Positions 45,641-56,459 of a stretch of 62,000 nucleotides of DNA are shown one piece after another. Source of the stretch: Branchiostoma floridae (lineage: Eukaryota; Chordata; Leptocardii; Amphioxiformes; Branchiostomatidae); the NCBI RefSeq assembly GCF_000003815.2, contig NC_049981.1, positions 15,803,859 to 15,865,858 of the forward strand. Direction: 5' to 3'. The notes beneath the pieces are model-generated. The model was not told the origin of the DNA. It was given only the letters and a program-made list of their open reading frames with translations, and did no database searches. The first letter of the stretch is position 1. Each line of letters begins with the position of its first letter. Made by a program: the position numbers and the translations under genes.

Positions 45641-46505
45641 ATAAACAAATTCAAATTAACATCAGGCACAGGGGGTTAGATACAGGCCATCCTACACCTG
45701 AACAATTCTACAAAGTAATTTGTGGTCATCATTAATTACAGAAACGGTAAAAACAATGTTTATTTGAACTCAGTGACTCATGTGAACGTATTGTCACAAG
45801 AAAATCTTGGGTAAGGTTTCAACATCCATACAATATTTTCAACTTTTACTAGTGCTAAAATGTTATATTTGTTAAAGGGACAGCATGTTTTTAGTCATGA
45901 ACTAGTGTATACTCAAGAGCAATCTTATTTCGGTACATTTCCATTCCATTGACATCATAAGATATTTTCCAATATGGTAACGATGTGATGGTATATAGCC
46001 CAGCCACAATCTGTAAAGCTTGAGGTTTTTTGATGAACCACTTTCAACACACAAAAACAGGACATCTTAAGTTAACTTTATGCCATGGTATGCCAAAAAG
46101 ATTTGCCTTAAATACACATAAAATGATTGATGAAAATAGGGTACATGAACAACACACCGCGGCTATTGAATGCATACTCTTACCAAACTACACAATACAT
46201 CCAAATTGCTGCCCTGTTAATTCATCACTTTTCTTTAGGATAAAATGCAAGGTGTGATCTTTGTTACTGTCAAGTTTGCTTACTGATAGGACCATAGGAA
46301 ATCTTGAGGCCTTTCTTGTATACATCCAGGTAACACTAAATGATGCATTGGCCACTGTGTTTACAAGAAAGAAAGATTGGAGAGCAGTAATCCAACACTG
46401 GCGTGCAACTGACAAAAATGGATCATTGGTTATTCTAGATAGGGTGGTAAGCTTAATGCTTGTCAGAGTTGTTTTAGACAACTTTTTGTGAGGGTTGAAT
46501 AACAT
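45641..46505. other. AT-rich non-coding spacer
   Basis: No gene signal. Short overlapping frames only. Confidence 0.5.
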
Positions 46506-46724
46506 CAACTCTCATAATATTCAACTCTTGTAATTACACTTTTCCAGGATGTCACAATACCTTCAAACAAGAAAAAAATGTGAGTCTAAAGAGATATAGC
46601 AATACAGTATCATTAATTCTGAAGCATATACACTTTAGATATGTAGGTGTTAAAGACAATGTTGAGAAGGCCTTCCTTACAATGTTATTGATATATCAGT
46701 ATTATAGTGGAATTATGAGAGTTG
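46506..46724. mobile_element. TIR element, copy 1 (CAACTCTCATAAT family)
   Basis: Left end CAACTCTCATAAT (46506-46518), right end the exact reverse ATTATGAGAGTTG (46712-46724). The interior shares TAGGTGTTAAAGACAATGTT and GAGAAGGCCTTCCTTACAAT with the copy at 47.8 kb. About 219 bp and non-coding. The target-site duplication is not clear. Confidence 0.7.
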
Positions 46725-47780
46725 CTGTTATCAGTTTCTTATGACCACGCCAATTCAATTTGTTGCATTTTGGATGTAAAAAAAATGCATTAGAATATCT
46801 ACATGAAAACATGGTTCTTTTTCCCAATATTACAGTAAGGGTTGCTTTAACTACTTGGTATATGAAGGAATGAGCGTAAGATGAAATTGTATTGTGAGTA
46901 CCACATTAGAGAACAGAAAAAAGTCTGCTTTGTGTTTAACCTTGCCTAATCTTAATTGAGATGCATCATATCAATTTTGTATAATCAGTGCATTTAGAGT
47001 AATCAGGTATAAACTAGATGTTGTCATAGCAACTTGTCTTCCCTTGTCCACATTTCATCGTAAGTATGAGTAACGACGGGCCTAATACAATATAAAACCT
47101 ACACAATTATGATTCCGTTCGGGTCAACCTTTTAATTTCCAAAGGTCAGCTTTAACATATGCATGATGTCAACTAATGTCGCACTAATACAGAAGAAATG
47201 AATTTCCCTGGTACTCTAGCCCCTTTGTTGACAAACAGTAAGGGACTTAATGAAAAATGATGGCTCCCATGGGGATGTTCGGCAGTTGTAATTTTGGCGT
47301 GAGGATCGGTCGCTGTCTCGTGCTCCTCCGGCTTGGGTCGAGCTTCATTTTTCAGCGCCAGTTTTCGCAACGATTGCGGTTTCCCGCTGCCCCCGCCATT
47401 GCCTACCATTATTGATAATCCAGGAGATACATTGTAGTTTATGTTCCCTGAACAATAAATATGCCAAAAAATGGTTGGACAATTTTTCACTGCCACATCC
47501 TAGGAGAGTTGTGAGAACTCAGGGGGGTTCTCCCTTCTCCTTTGATACATTGTGGTAGAACGATATTTGATATCCCATGTCCCAATTGTAAGTATCCAGT
47601 TCCACACCAGAATATATTGTGTATTCCCACAGCATACAAACTTAGATTAGTTTAGTTTAAGATTAAAAACTTTCTTTTTGCCCCAGTGTATTCTAAAGGA
47701 CCAAAGTCCCATTCTTTTCACACTTAAGAAAGTTGCAGAGCTTAGTTTTTCTGTTTGTTTTCCTGATGACATCAACTATC
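46725..47780. other. Non-coding region with GC-shifted block at 47210-47420
   Basis: The block (CGTGAGGATCGGTCGCTGTC at 47299-47318, CGCAACGATTGCGGTTTCCC at 47366-47385) looks like another candidate regulatory island. The minus-strand frame of 107 codons is unrecognised. The remainder is AT-rich. Confidence 0.45.
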
Positions 47781-47954
47781 ATAATTCCATCAGGTGCCAT
47801 TATACCACCACCTAGTAAAAGGTTAGTATAGAGGTCTTCCCAAGATTGTCTTGAACACTGAATATTTAGGTGTTGAAGACAATCTTGAGAAGGCCTCTAT
47901 AACAACGTTTTTTGAGGTGGCAGTATACATGTAAGGGCACCTGGTGGAATTATG
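47781..47954. mobile_element. TIR element, copy 2 (palindromic)
   Basis: ATAATTCCATCAGGTGCCAT at the left mirrors CACCTGGTGGAATTAT at the right. The arms continue inward: AGTATAGAGGTCTTCCCAAG and ATTGTCTTGAACACTGAATA against their reverses GAAGACAATCTTGAGAAGGC and CTCTATAACAACG. Almost the whole element is a hairpin. It is related to the copy at 46.5 kb and can be used with it to define a family consensus. Confidence 0.8.
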
Positions 47955-48683
47955 CAAATGTATGTTATATCAGTAGTGCTACGATTATATGTGCTGTAGT
48001 ATCTGATTATAGAACTACTTGTTGGAACAAAATGTACATCGTCAGTTTTGGATTAAAGATGAAACGCAGGAGAAAGGAGAAATGTGCAGTCATGTCAAGT
48101 TAGTTTTTTGTGTATGTGCTAGGAATGAATCATTGCCCTTTCTGTGAATAATATGTATCATTTAATTTTGCGTGATTGTGCGTGTTTTTTTGCACAAGTA
48201 ACAGTTTGTGTATGTTAAAAACATTCAGTTCTTCCAAACCATAAGTTGCATGGGTTTCTGATACAGCATTGGCATTCTTACTTCTTCCTGTATCCTCTAT
48301 CTCATATAACTATTCTTATGTTGTAATCAATTGATAAACTATCCCCCTAGATGATACATACCATATTAGAAAATGTGCTTTAATCAAGTGACTGATACCA
48401 CATTTAAGAGAAGGCTTTCATGATGGATGAAGGTTGATCTTCAAATAGCGTTACCACTTAATTAGATAAAGGTCATGACACCTTCCTATTAAGAGGGCAT
48501 GACCTGACCAATCATGTAAGAGGGGTCAGTGTTTAAAGTTTGCCAGTGTGTGTATGTTGATCATTAATAGGTCACCATGCTTCCCATTCTATTGCTGGAA
48601 GCAGAATTTCAGTTTCGGTTTATTTTTCAGCTTGGCAGTTCTCCTTTATATGCAGAGGAACATTTTTAATATATAACATATCC
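47955..48683. other. AT-rich non-coding spacer
   Basis: No gene or repeat family recognised. Confidence 0.6.
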
Positions 48684-48793
48684 ATTGTGTTTAAGGGATG
48701 TCAATTCAACGGACAGTGGTTTCAAACTTCAATATTTTGATTTCCCTAAATATTGCTTTTAGGATATAGGTTACATGGCGGATAAAGGTGAAC
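48684..48793. mobile_element. Palindromic TA-type MITE, copy D (deleted)
   Basis: Contains TTAAGGGATGTCAATTCAAC, GGTTTCAAACTTCAATATTT and the right terminus GGTTACATGGCGGATAAAGG with TGAAC, followed by TA at 48794. The left terminus and part of the second arm are missing, so it is an internally deleted copy of the 29.2-kb family. Confidence 0.75.
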
Positions 48794-48795
48794 TA

Positions 48796-49639
48796 AAGAA
48801 CATAACTAAACACAATAACCTGTCAATTCATCATAATCAGTCTCATAGCTTTTTAATCAGCTGTCAATTACAAGTACTAAAACTTCTTGTGTCATCAAAG
48901 TTGTCTTTTACAAATCATTTACTGAACAAGGCAGTTGATTGTGTACTTGAAGGCTGAAAACATTCTCAGCTATAAAAGCCAAGCTTTTTTCCTCTAAATA
49001 AATCGTCTGTATAAATTCAGTTACTAGATGCCTTTATCAAAAACCTTCATCCTTTTCTGTTGCTGTGAATGTCATGAGGTTCCACAATTTGTTTTTTAGT
49101 ATAGAAAAAAATCATCATGGTATTGTTGCTATAGTTTCAGTGATGTATGTACCTGTATATGTGGTTTGCTGAAACGTGTTAACGTGCAAGCTGCCACGCC
49201 CAAGCAACAAAATATCAAGCATTTGGTGACTGTTGAATAAGTTAGAGTACTTTACCACTGGTCACATAACTGGTTTAACTGCATTATTTTTGGACCTGTA
49301 ACAGTATTATGTCTCCCTTGTGTTCGTAGATGAAATATAGGTGGGACCGCAAAGCAAATATGACAAGGTTTGGCGACCAGGTTACGCGACATGCCCTAAC
49401 GTATCGTAATTACTGCCGTTTACGTGGCGACCATATGCCAGATCACTTGCTTCTAATTCCCTCCCCAAATCTAATGTGCACAGTAAGGAAACCTGATCAC
49501 CTTCTGATTGTGCTGGCAGAGGACTTAAGTCTTCGCAAATTCACTCAACTTTATGGGTCAGATATCTCAATTGCAGCCCCATTTAACCCCTATTCATATG
49601 TACAATGAAAAACATTCTGCCTTTGATGCTGATAACCTG
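48796..49639. other. AT-rich non-coding region
   Basis: A 92-codon plus-strand frame (49330-49608) lacks splice context and a recognisable family, so I do not call it. Confidence 0.5.
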
Positions 49640-50060
49640 GTTATTTTGGAGAATCTGATTTGACTGGCGCAAAGTGTACGCTGCTAGATGCTGTGGGCTC
49701 ACCGGAAGGCTAGCCATTGTCTTCCAGGCCTCAAAGTGTTTAATTCAGCAAAAATGAACAATTTGCGGAATCCACAGGAGAGATGCTGTTGGGTTGATGT
49801 ATAGGATCATTTGCGAAGCCGGCAGAAATGGTTAACTATGTGTAAAATTGGAAGGTGGTCTTTGTGATCGGGGCGGCGTCTATCGTTGCGAAAGTATGAT
49901 AAGACCGTAATCCCTGACCCCTGGGATCGCAGGTCGCGACCTTTCTGAGTAAGAGTCTCGCGCCGTTTATCCTGCAATTCCGGCTAACGTAATTTACAAA
50001 AATGCTCAAGTTTCCCGTTTGTGCCCGTGAAAAGTTTCTGAACGGGATAAGTTTGGCATG
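49640..50060. promoter_or_regulatory. Candidate cis-regulatory island
   Basis: GC-shifted unique block with CpG words (GATCGGGGCGGCGTCTATCG at 49867-49886) and the perfect palindrome AGGTCGCGACCT at 49931-49942. The GGTCGCGACC core also occurs at 69-78. No reading frame of note. Confidence 0.35.
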
Positions 50061-51860
50061 TTTATGATGGGAAGGGCGAGTTTTTGCCCACTTTTAGAGA
50101 AGCGACAATTCCTCAGCAAAATGCAGATTGGAGGAAAATGTGGGAAAAGTGCATCGATGTCTCATCCAGCTGTCAATACCAAATCCCGAGCCTGTTGTTC
50201 TGTAGACGTCAAAATTGATTTTTGCCAGGAAGATATATGACCGTTTGTCACAACGGAGTTCCCCATTTGCATTCAACTTCTGATAATGGCCTTTGTGTTG
50301 TGAGTTGAGAAATGTCTTGTCCATCAATTCCAATTGTTTTCTGTGAAAACTTTTGCCTCTTGTCAACTTCTCTCTCTTAAACATGAGCTCCCCTGAAATG
50401 GGATCTTGTAAGAAAATTGTGCCTTTGTTTGACACTTGAGTATACAGTAACTTAAAGGTGTTGTCAGTGTTATTTGTTGGGTTTAGATTAGAGAGATGGA
50501 TGTTTACTTTCAATTGCATTGACTTTCCATGATCAGAAAACATTATCAAACTGTTATATCTTTTAATGTGTTTCCAAAATTTTACACTTTTGTGTATAGA
50601 ATGTTGGGATTTTTAAAGACTGTGCTATTTTACTGCACATGTAACATTTGTGGAGTGATTGTCAGAAATTTTTCATGGTAATCTTTCCACTTTTATGATG
50701 AATGCTCTCTATTAGGCATAATCATAAAAAGGCTACTTTTGCAGTGTGGATAATCTTGACTACTTGATCTTTCAGCAGCTCATTCCTTTTTTTGTTTTTC
50801 ATTTCAAGATACTTTTAGGAAAGATATTCTGGTGTATAAACCCACATATGTACCTTTACTTGAAACAAAGATATACACCTTTTGGCTGGGCCAATACTTT
50901 ATTTGAATCTGATGTGTAAAATTGATTTTCTTTAACTTTTGTGTTTGCTAGTAATTGTGGGTGTTTTACATGTCATGTTTTCCATTTACTGTCGTCCCGT
51001 GGGCATTTAATGCCGCCTTTAGATTCACCGGCAGAGTTTAGCGCAGTAGTTTCCTACTCACTTTGCCAAAGCGAACAAGGTCTTCTCAACAATTTGTATC
51101 AGGGTAACCACATTAAATCATACCACACCCAGAGGGGCTTGTCAGCAACATCTCTTGCAAAGTTGTTACTTCAAAAGTGTTGAAAGTTTGCAAATTGCAC
51201 TTAAGTGTTTTAGGAGACACCCGGGAATACATATATAAATGGTGGCTATCACCACAACATAGGCCTCCAGGGGAATAGTGTTTGAGTCTCCACTAAAAAA
51301 GGCGCAGTGCTTGCAAGCGGACACCTTAATTGAAACAAACCTTCATTAGGAAACATGAATCATGAGGAACAAAGTGGTACAAAAGAGCTACAGGCTGAGA
51401 ACTCAAAAACCACTTCCCAGCTGTAAGTGAAGTTCGCCTTCTTCTATACACTTGGGAGCCTCGCCAAAAGGTCTGAAGCACTCAAGACATAATGGATGGT
51501 AGAAAATGTATGTTCTTCAGTTCTTAACCCATTTGCTAAGACTTTAACTAAAGAAAGGACCTTGGGCTACTGTGGGAACAATTCTTAAAAGACTGGGAGG
51601 ACAATGGACACAAGTGAAGTGGAATGGAATCTCTTAACAACTTTAGTTTCAAGTCATTTGTCCTGATGCATGTACTTGGTACTCACCGCAAAACTTAATG
51701 TACAATTGATTGTGCATTTAATTTGTGTTTACAAAGAATGTCATACTTTGTATATGGTCTAATCACTTTTTACTTTGCGAATCCCTGAATTGAAAAAGAA
51801 TTATATTTTTGCTATAACAATGTAGTTGTGCTTAGAAGTTTTGTATGATAACAGCTCACA
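50061..51860. other. Non-coding region; longest open frame not called
   Basis: A minus-strand frame of 151 codons (50094-50549) is the longest in the window, but its product matches no family I know and it lacks promoter, splice or poly(A) context. The rest is AT-rich unique sequence. Confidence 0.5.
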
Positions 51861-51881
51861 TTCAGCACCAAGGACAGCAAC
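51861..51881 (+). promoter_or_regulatory. Solo RE1/NRSE-like site, best match in the window
   Basis: TTCAGCACCAAGGACAGCAA followed by C: both half-sites TTCAGCACC and GGACAGC are perfect with the canonical 2-nt spacer. The match is 18 of 21 consensus positions, with mismatches only at the variable spacer base and two of the last three positions. The flanks are unrelated to the 37-bp unit. In a vertebrate genome this would be scored as a good RE1. Occupancy here is unknown. Confidence 0.6.
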
Positions 51882-52284
51882 TACTTGTTATATCCAATGT
51901 TTTCTCTATCTTGTAACAAGCAGTAAGGGAGTTGAGAATAAGCCAAAACTATACAAAGGACATGGTTATTTATTTTGTAACATAATGTCATAAATTTATC
52001 ATTGCTTAAGAACTGTTGCAGGCAGTCAAACCCAATTTCATAGATAGCACTAAATCAACAACAGAACACAACAAAACCAAAAGAAACAGAAAATGCAATA
52101 GATTTTGAAATGCATTTTCGTATTTCTAATCATAAATATGATTCTGATTAGTCTTTTATCTTCACAATATCTAACATTGACATAAGATAGCAATGGTTCA
52201 ATGGAGAACTCTCTTATATTATATCTGCTATTATATCATACTCATGTTACATAACTAGGAAAACTTAATAAATGTAACGTTGTC
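51882..52284. other. AT-rich non-coding spacer
   Basis: No supportable feature. Confidence 0.6.
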
Positions 52285-52542
52285 ATACAAACCTTTATAA
52301 GAGATCTAAACTTGGTATTTGAAAAAGTAGTGGAAATTTTGATCTTAACTTTGGGACCATTTTGGAAATACAGTTAAATGTGTTTAGTGACTCTACATAA
52401 GACCATCTTGAGCATTGTAGTAACATTTCATGACCTTTAGACACTTTTCTCATTAGTCCAAGCATTAAAAATTCAGTCTGCCTGTCTTCTGTTACTACTT
52501 TCTTTAAGTCCCTTGAGTGGTCACTATAGACAGGTTTGACTG
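52285..52542. mobile_element. Diverged CAGTCAAACCTGT-family MITE
   Basis: The right end is clear: AAGTCCCTTGAGTGGTCACT then ATAGACAGGTTTGACTG (52505-52542), matching the complete copy at 45.2 kb. The left end (CATACAAACCTTTATAAGAG at 52285) is only a weak match, so the start is tentative. At about 258 bp it would be an internally deleted relative. Confidence 0.6.
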
Positions 52543-53083
52543 TTGCAAGCACCACAGAAACGTTCATCCCGACACTGCGATCAGGAAAAATGCTGGATGC
52601 TCAATACTATTGCTAACTCAAGGTCAATTAATGCACTTGTCTGTGATGTTGAAGTCCGGGGTGATTACTTAAATCCGTGTAATTTGTGAGTCACTGACTC
52701 ATCGGTTTGCCATCTGACACGGGGGAGCAATACTTGTCTGTTTTGGAGGAGGAGGGAATACATTTTCTCTGTAAGGATGCAGGTTTACTCTTTGTATTTG
52801 AGTCTTGTGGGATTTCTTTGGCCTAGACATTTAGGATAGTTAAACTTTGTTTATTGCATAGTTTTGCTGCTGCAAACATTGCTAACATTGGGGTTATGGA
52901 GCCTGGGTTGTGGTCACCCATCTTGCAAAGTCTTTGAAGTGTTTTACAGGAAAGAGAAAGTGTGTGTGCATGGTGGTGGTTGGAAGGGTAAAGAGTAAGA
53001 CACAAAACCATGTTGATCTTTTGCACATTGTGACTTCTTTATATCAGCATCATTGGTGAACAATTCACTGTTATTTGTTTCAG
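52543..53083. other. Non-coding spacer
   Basis: Unique sequence, locally GC-richer at 52650-52740 (CTGACACGGGGGAGC), with no gene recognised. Confidence 0.5.
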
Positions 53084-53144
53084 AATCACACAATACAGTC
53101 ATCCAAGGAAAGAAAGAAATTGGCTAGCCAAAAAGGTGTTACTG
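53084..53144 (+). CDS. Candidate small exon (61 nt), unrecognised
   Basis: Acceptor CACTGTTATTTGTTTCAG and donor TTACTG|GTATGTG bound 61 nt, open in two of three frames. The phase 0 reading is NHTIQSSKERKKLASQKGVT. It is short, so openness carries little weight, and no domain is recognisable. Confidence 0.12.
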
Positions 53145-53918
53145 GTATGTGAAGTAGATCTAGAATTGAGTTCTGTGCTACGGCACAAAGTTTTCAATCT
53201 GTATCAATTCTAAACTTCCTAAAGTTCATAGTCCATAATGTATACAATGAAATATTTTTGTAAACCTGTGGTTTGATGCTAAATGTCATGAACCATGTGA
53301 AATGATAAAACAGTGTTGTACAATGTGTGGAAGGCTTCACCTTGAACCAAGGTGAGTCTGCCATCCATCTTTCTGCAAACAGATGACGAAAATTTACATT
53401 TGATAAACCCAGAGGTTATTTCTATCATGAATAGTCATTCCAAATGTTTCAGTTATGCTAATATGTAACACATAGGATGACCTGTCAGACTGAATTGGTT
53501 AACCAGTAATCTCAAAGAATCCCATTTATACCATCTCCTAAATGCAACTTGGAGTAAGCAGATTACATTCTATGTCCAAAGGAAGTGGCCAAGGTTGCTT
53601 GATTTCCATAGCCAATATACAGTATTTGCTGTGTATCTAATGTACTCGGCAATCAAGCAGTCCTGCATACAATTTCCTATGGGGGGAATTTTATAATGTC
53701 AAGGTGAATGAGAACTAATGAAAGAAGAGCTTGCAAATTAAGAGGTAATCGGAGGTTGGGACTGACCATAGGGTAGAGAGGCTTTGACGATTTCCCTTGT
53801 TGGGCCAAAAGGTCTCAAAAGGTCAAATCACCAGTCTTCTCTACATTACCAAGATCAATAGTATGTTTCAAACGAGAAAAATATGAATTTCATAAAATTG
53901 TTGAGCTTTTGATCATAA
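53145..53918. other. AT-rich non-coding spacer
   Basis: Nothing supportable up to the transposon end at 53919. Confidence 0.6.
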
Positions 53919-55935
53919 CGGGGGCTGCCCTAAGATGCTTCGCTTTTTTACGCGCTCAAACTCACGGCGCTCCATCACTAGTTGCCAAAGAGTGGTCAAG
54001 TTTTAATCAATGAATTTTTAACACATTCATCTAAAGACCATACTTGGAGAAGGAATGCATTCATACCGTTCGTGAACCCTTCACCCTCCGCATTACAACT
54101 GGCAAACACCGAGGACGTTATCGTGAATATAACTTCCGGTTTTAAGCTACGTTAGACAGTGCGCCATAACTTGGCATGCTTTTGTAATTTGCTCTCTTCG
54201 TATGCTGGTGACCAATTCAGTTAAACATAAATAAAAATTCTAATTTCATGATATATTAGCTTTCTTTTGACAGTAGAATTGTGATTGTGTGTGCTTTTTG
54301 TCTCCCGTGAGGAGGGCTGAATCTATCACAATCCAGGTCGTGTTTTCATGGAAAATGGGCGAAATGCACTGAATGCGGCGGCTCGACTAACAAAATCATT
54401 ACAAAAAACGACAATGCCAAAATCACAAAAAAAACTCTGTTTACATATTGGGAAACATTCGACATCACTCTATGAAGTTTCATTCGTATAGACGGTACAA
54501 ATCATTTGTTAGAGTAACAAATCTTTGGGGCGTTTGCTCGTCTGCCACCTTTGGGGCCACACTCCCTGGGGAAAACAACGGCAGTGATGCCTAATATGCT
54601 GTTTTTTCTATGGCCGGTCTTCTACTCAACAAACATTTGAAGACCAACATTTGTAGTGTTTTGTGAAGCTTTATTTCTTATGTGTATGACAGTTGTGTGG
54701 CTGTTTTGTACAGGTTGACACGAGCCACCAATACCTACATGTAGTAACAGGTGACCACAGGCTTGTTCTCAGTTAAATGTCAAAATGCTGTCGCCTGACT
54801 TTACGCCTTGATGTGGAGCAAATTATAGACAACATCACTGGTTCCTTCATTTTTCCACAACCCCTGTAATGTTTTACAAAAGATGCACAACAACACTGGT
54901 ATTGGTTGATGACTTAGCTGATTATTATAGCCATGGGTGGGATTTCACCCCCTAAAAAATGGCTGTTGCCTGAGAAGAAATGAAGAATTCAAATAGTAGC
55001 CAAAAATGTAACAATCCAGTTCCAAGAATGATAGTTCAGTAGGTGAAACCAGCTGATCAGGCCGTCTGACCGATCACGTCAGATCGCTATTGTCACTGAT
55101 CTTGGAGGCTGTGTGAGGTGGTTTATGCCTGTCGCTAGATTCGGTAACAAACGTTACCACCTTGAGTACGATAGTTGCCATGGTTATATCATCCACGTAT
55201 AAGACTAGAAATGACGGTTTTTGTGACGCTGTACAGTTTTTCTGGCTTTCTAAAGAAACAAGAAAGGGTTGTTGACTGTCATTTGTATCCCACCTGGCTT
55301 AACAAAATGTTGTACAGAAATGACTGTAACAAACGTTACCATTGTTCGATGCTGTCTAAGCTTCTTATTTGACCTGGTTTAAAAAAGCTGCCCACTTTTT
55401 AAATGTTCCTAGGGACATCCACTTATACCTAAATGATGCATGTAGTCAATAAGGTAAGTCCTTTCGAAGAAAACAGGGTAAAGTCTACTGTTGTAACAAA
55501 CGTTACCGGTAATGTTTGTTACCTGCCCTGTAATGCATTACCAATGGGACCGAAAATAATAAGTTGCCATTTTTGGCTATGCTTAAAAGAGGAATTTTCC
55601 TAAACAACCACGTAGTTTTCACTGAAAATAAAGCCGATTTATTTTTCGACCAAAAAATGCCATTTTCAACAGTTCAAGGAGAACGAGTGCACAGTGATTC
55701 GGCGCTACCAACATTATTGTGAAAAGTCTGTCTTCAAAAAAAAGGGAAGTGAATAAAAAAAAAATTATGTGTAAGTATTTCTTAATGGAAAAAAACAGCT
55801 GTTTGTTTGGACTTGGTTTATTTACCCATCTTATCATCATAGTCAGTGGCAACAAACATGGCGTACTTATGATTAATAAGATCAGCAAAAGATCCGTACC
55901 ATCTTAGGGCAGGAAGCATCTTAGGGCGGCCCCTG
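53919..55935. mobile_element. 2.0-kb non-autonomous TIR transposon
   Basis: The left end GGGGGCTGCCCTAAGATGCT plus TC mirrors the right end, which in reverse reads AGGGGCCGCCCTAAGATGCT plus TC. A second CATCTTAGGGC word lies 18 bp inside the right end. The inverted repeats are about 22 bp and the body is about 2 kb. No transposase frame is visible (longest about 90 codons, unrecognised), so it depends on an autonomous relative. The interior holds four copies of a palindromic 16-mer (see 55143-55523) and an ETS-like CTTCCGG near 54134. No convincing target-site duplication, so the superfamily is open. Confidence 0.7.
55143..55523. repeat. Four copies of palindromic GGTAACAAACGTTACC
   Basis: GGTAACAAACGTTACC at 55143-55158, TGTAACAAACGTTACC at 55325-55340, GTAACAAACGTTACC at 55493-55507, and directly after it the inverted GGTAATGTTTGTTACC at 55508-55523. 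The arms GGTAAC/GTTACC can pair around AAAC. They lie inside the 2-kb transposon and may be transposase or host-factor binding sites. Confidence 0.8.
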
Positions 55936-56008
55936 TTCTATGGAATGAATGTCTGAAGTAACTGCAAATACAAACTCTTACATTTATGTATTCATTGTTA
56001 CACTTGTC

Positions 56009-56459
56009 TAGTGAAACCTGTATTACCATTTCACCTTTATCCATAGGGTACTAGTAACCTTTATCCGTTCTTTTTAAGAATAATGTATTTAGGGATATTA
56101 AGTCGACAGATGATGGTTTCAAACTGCAATATTTTGAGAATAGTACAATTTGAAACTACCATCCAGCGACTTCATATCCCTGTATACCCTATTTAGCAAC
56201 ACAACGGATATAGGTTACCCAGGGACCTCTTCATAAGGACCACCTGGCCATGCAGTATACCTGTTATACAGTCAAATCTATAATAGTACCTAGTGTAATA
56301 CTATTAATGTACATCTGCATTAAGTACTGCTGAATATACATTTTGGTGATCCCTTAATTTCTTTGCCCTTGCCTAGAACATTATTTGTATCATCTACATG
56401 TATATTGGCCACATGTCTACTGTTACCATTTCTTCAAGTCCTTTGAGCAGGTCTGACTC
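56009..56459. mobile_element. Nested CAGTCAAACCTGT-family fragments
   Basis: A decayed left end (AGTGAAACCTGTATTA at 56010) is interrupted at about 56028 by a palindromic MITE and resumes with GGACCACCTGGCC (56237). A second left end, TACAGTCAAATCTATAATAG, starts at 56267. The right end CAAGTCCTTTGAGCAGGTCT then GACTC closes at 56459. At least one full and one partial copy are superimposed. Confidence 0.6.
56029..56222. mobile_element. Palindromic TA-type MITE, copy E
   Basis: TTTCACCTTTATCCATAGGG, TTTAGGGATATTAAGTCGAC, AGATGATGGTTTCAAACTGC and the mirrored TTGAAACTACCATCCAGCGA, CTTCATATCCCTGTATACCC, AACGGATATAGGTTACCC. The right terminus is truncated. It lies within a CAGTCAAACCTGT-family element, so it inserted later. 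Confidence 0.75.

Noticed and set aside
50094-50549. Longest open frame (151 codons, minus strand)
   Set aside because: No recognisable domain, no promoter, splice or polyadenylation context, and AT-rich codon use like the surrounding non-coding DNA. Frames of this length occur by chance in 62 kb.
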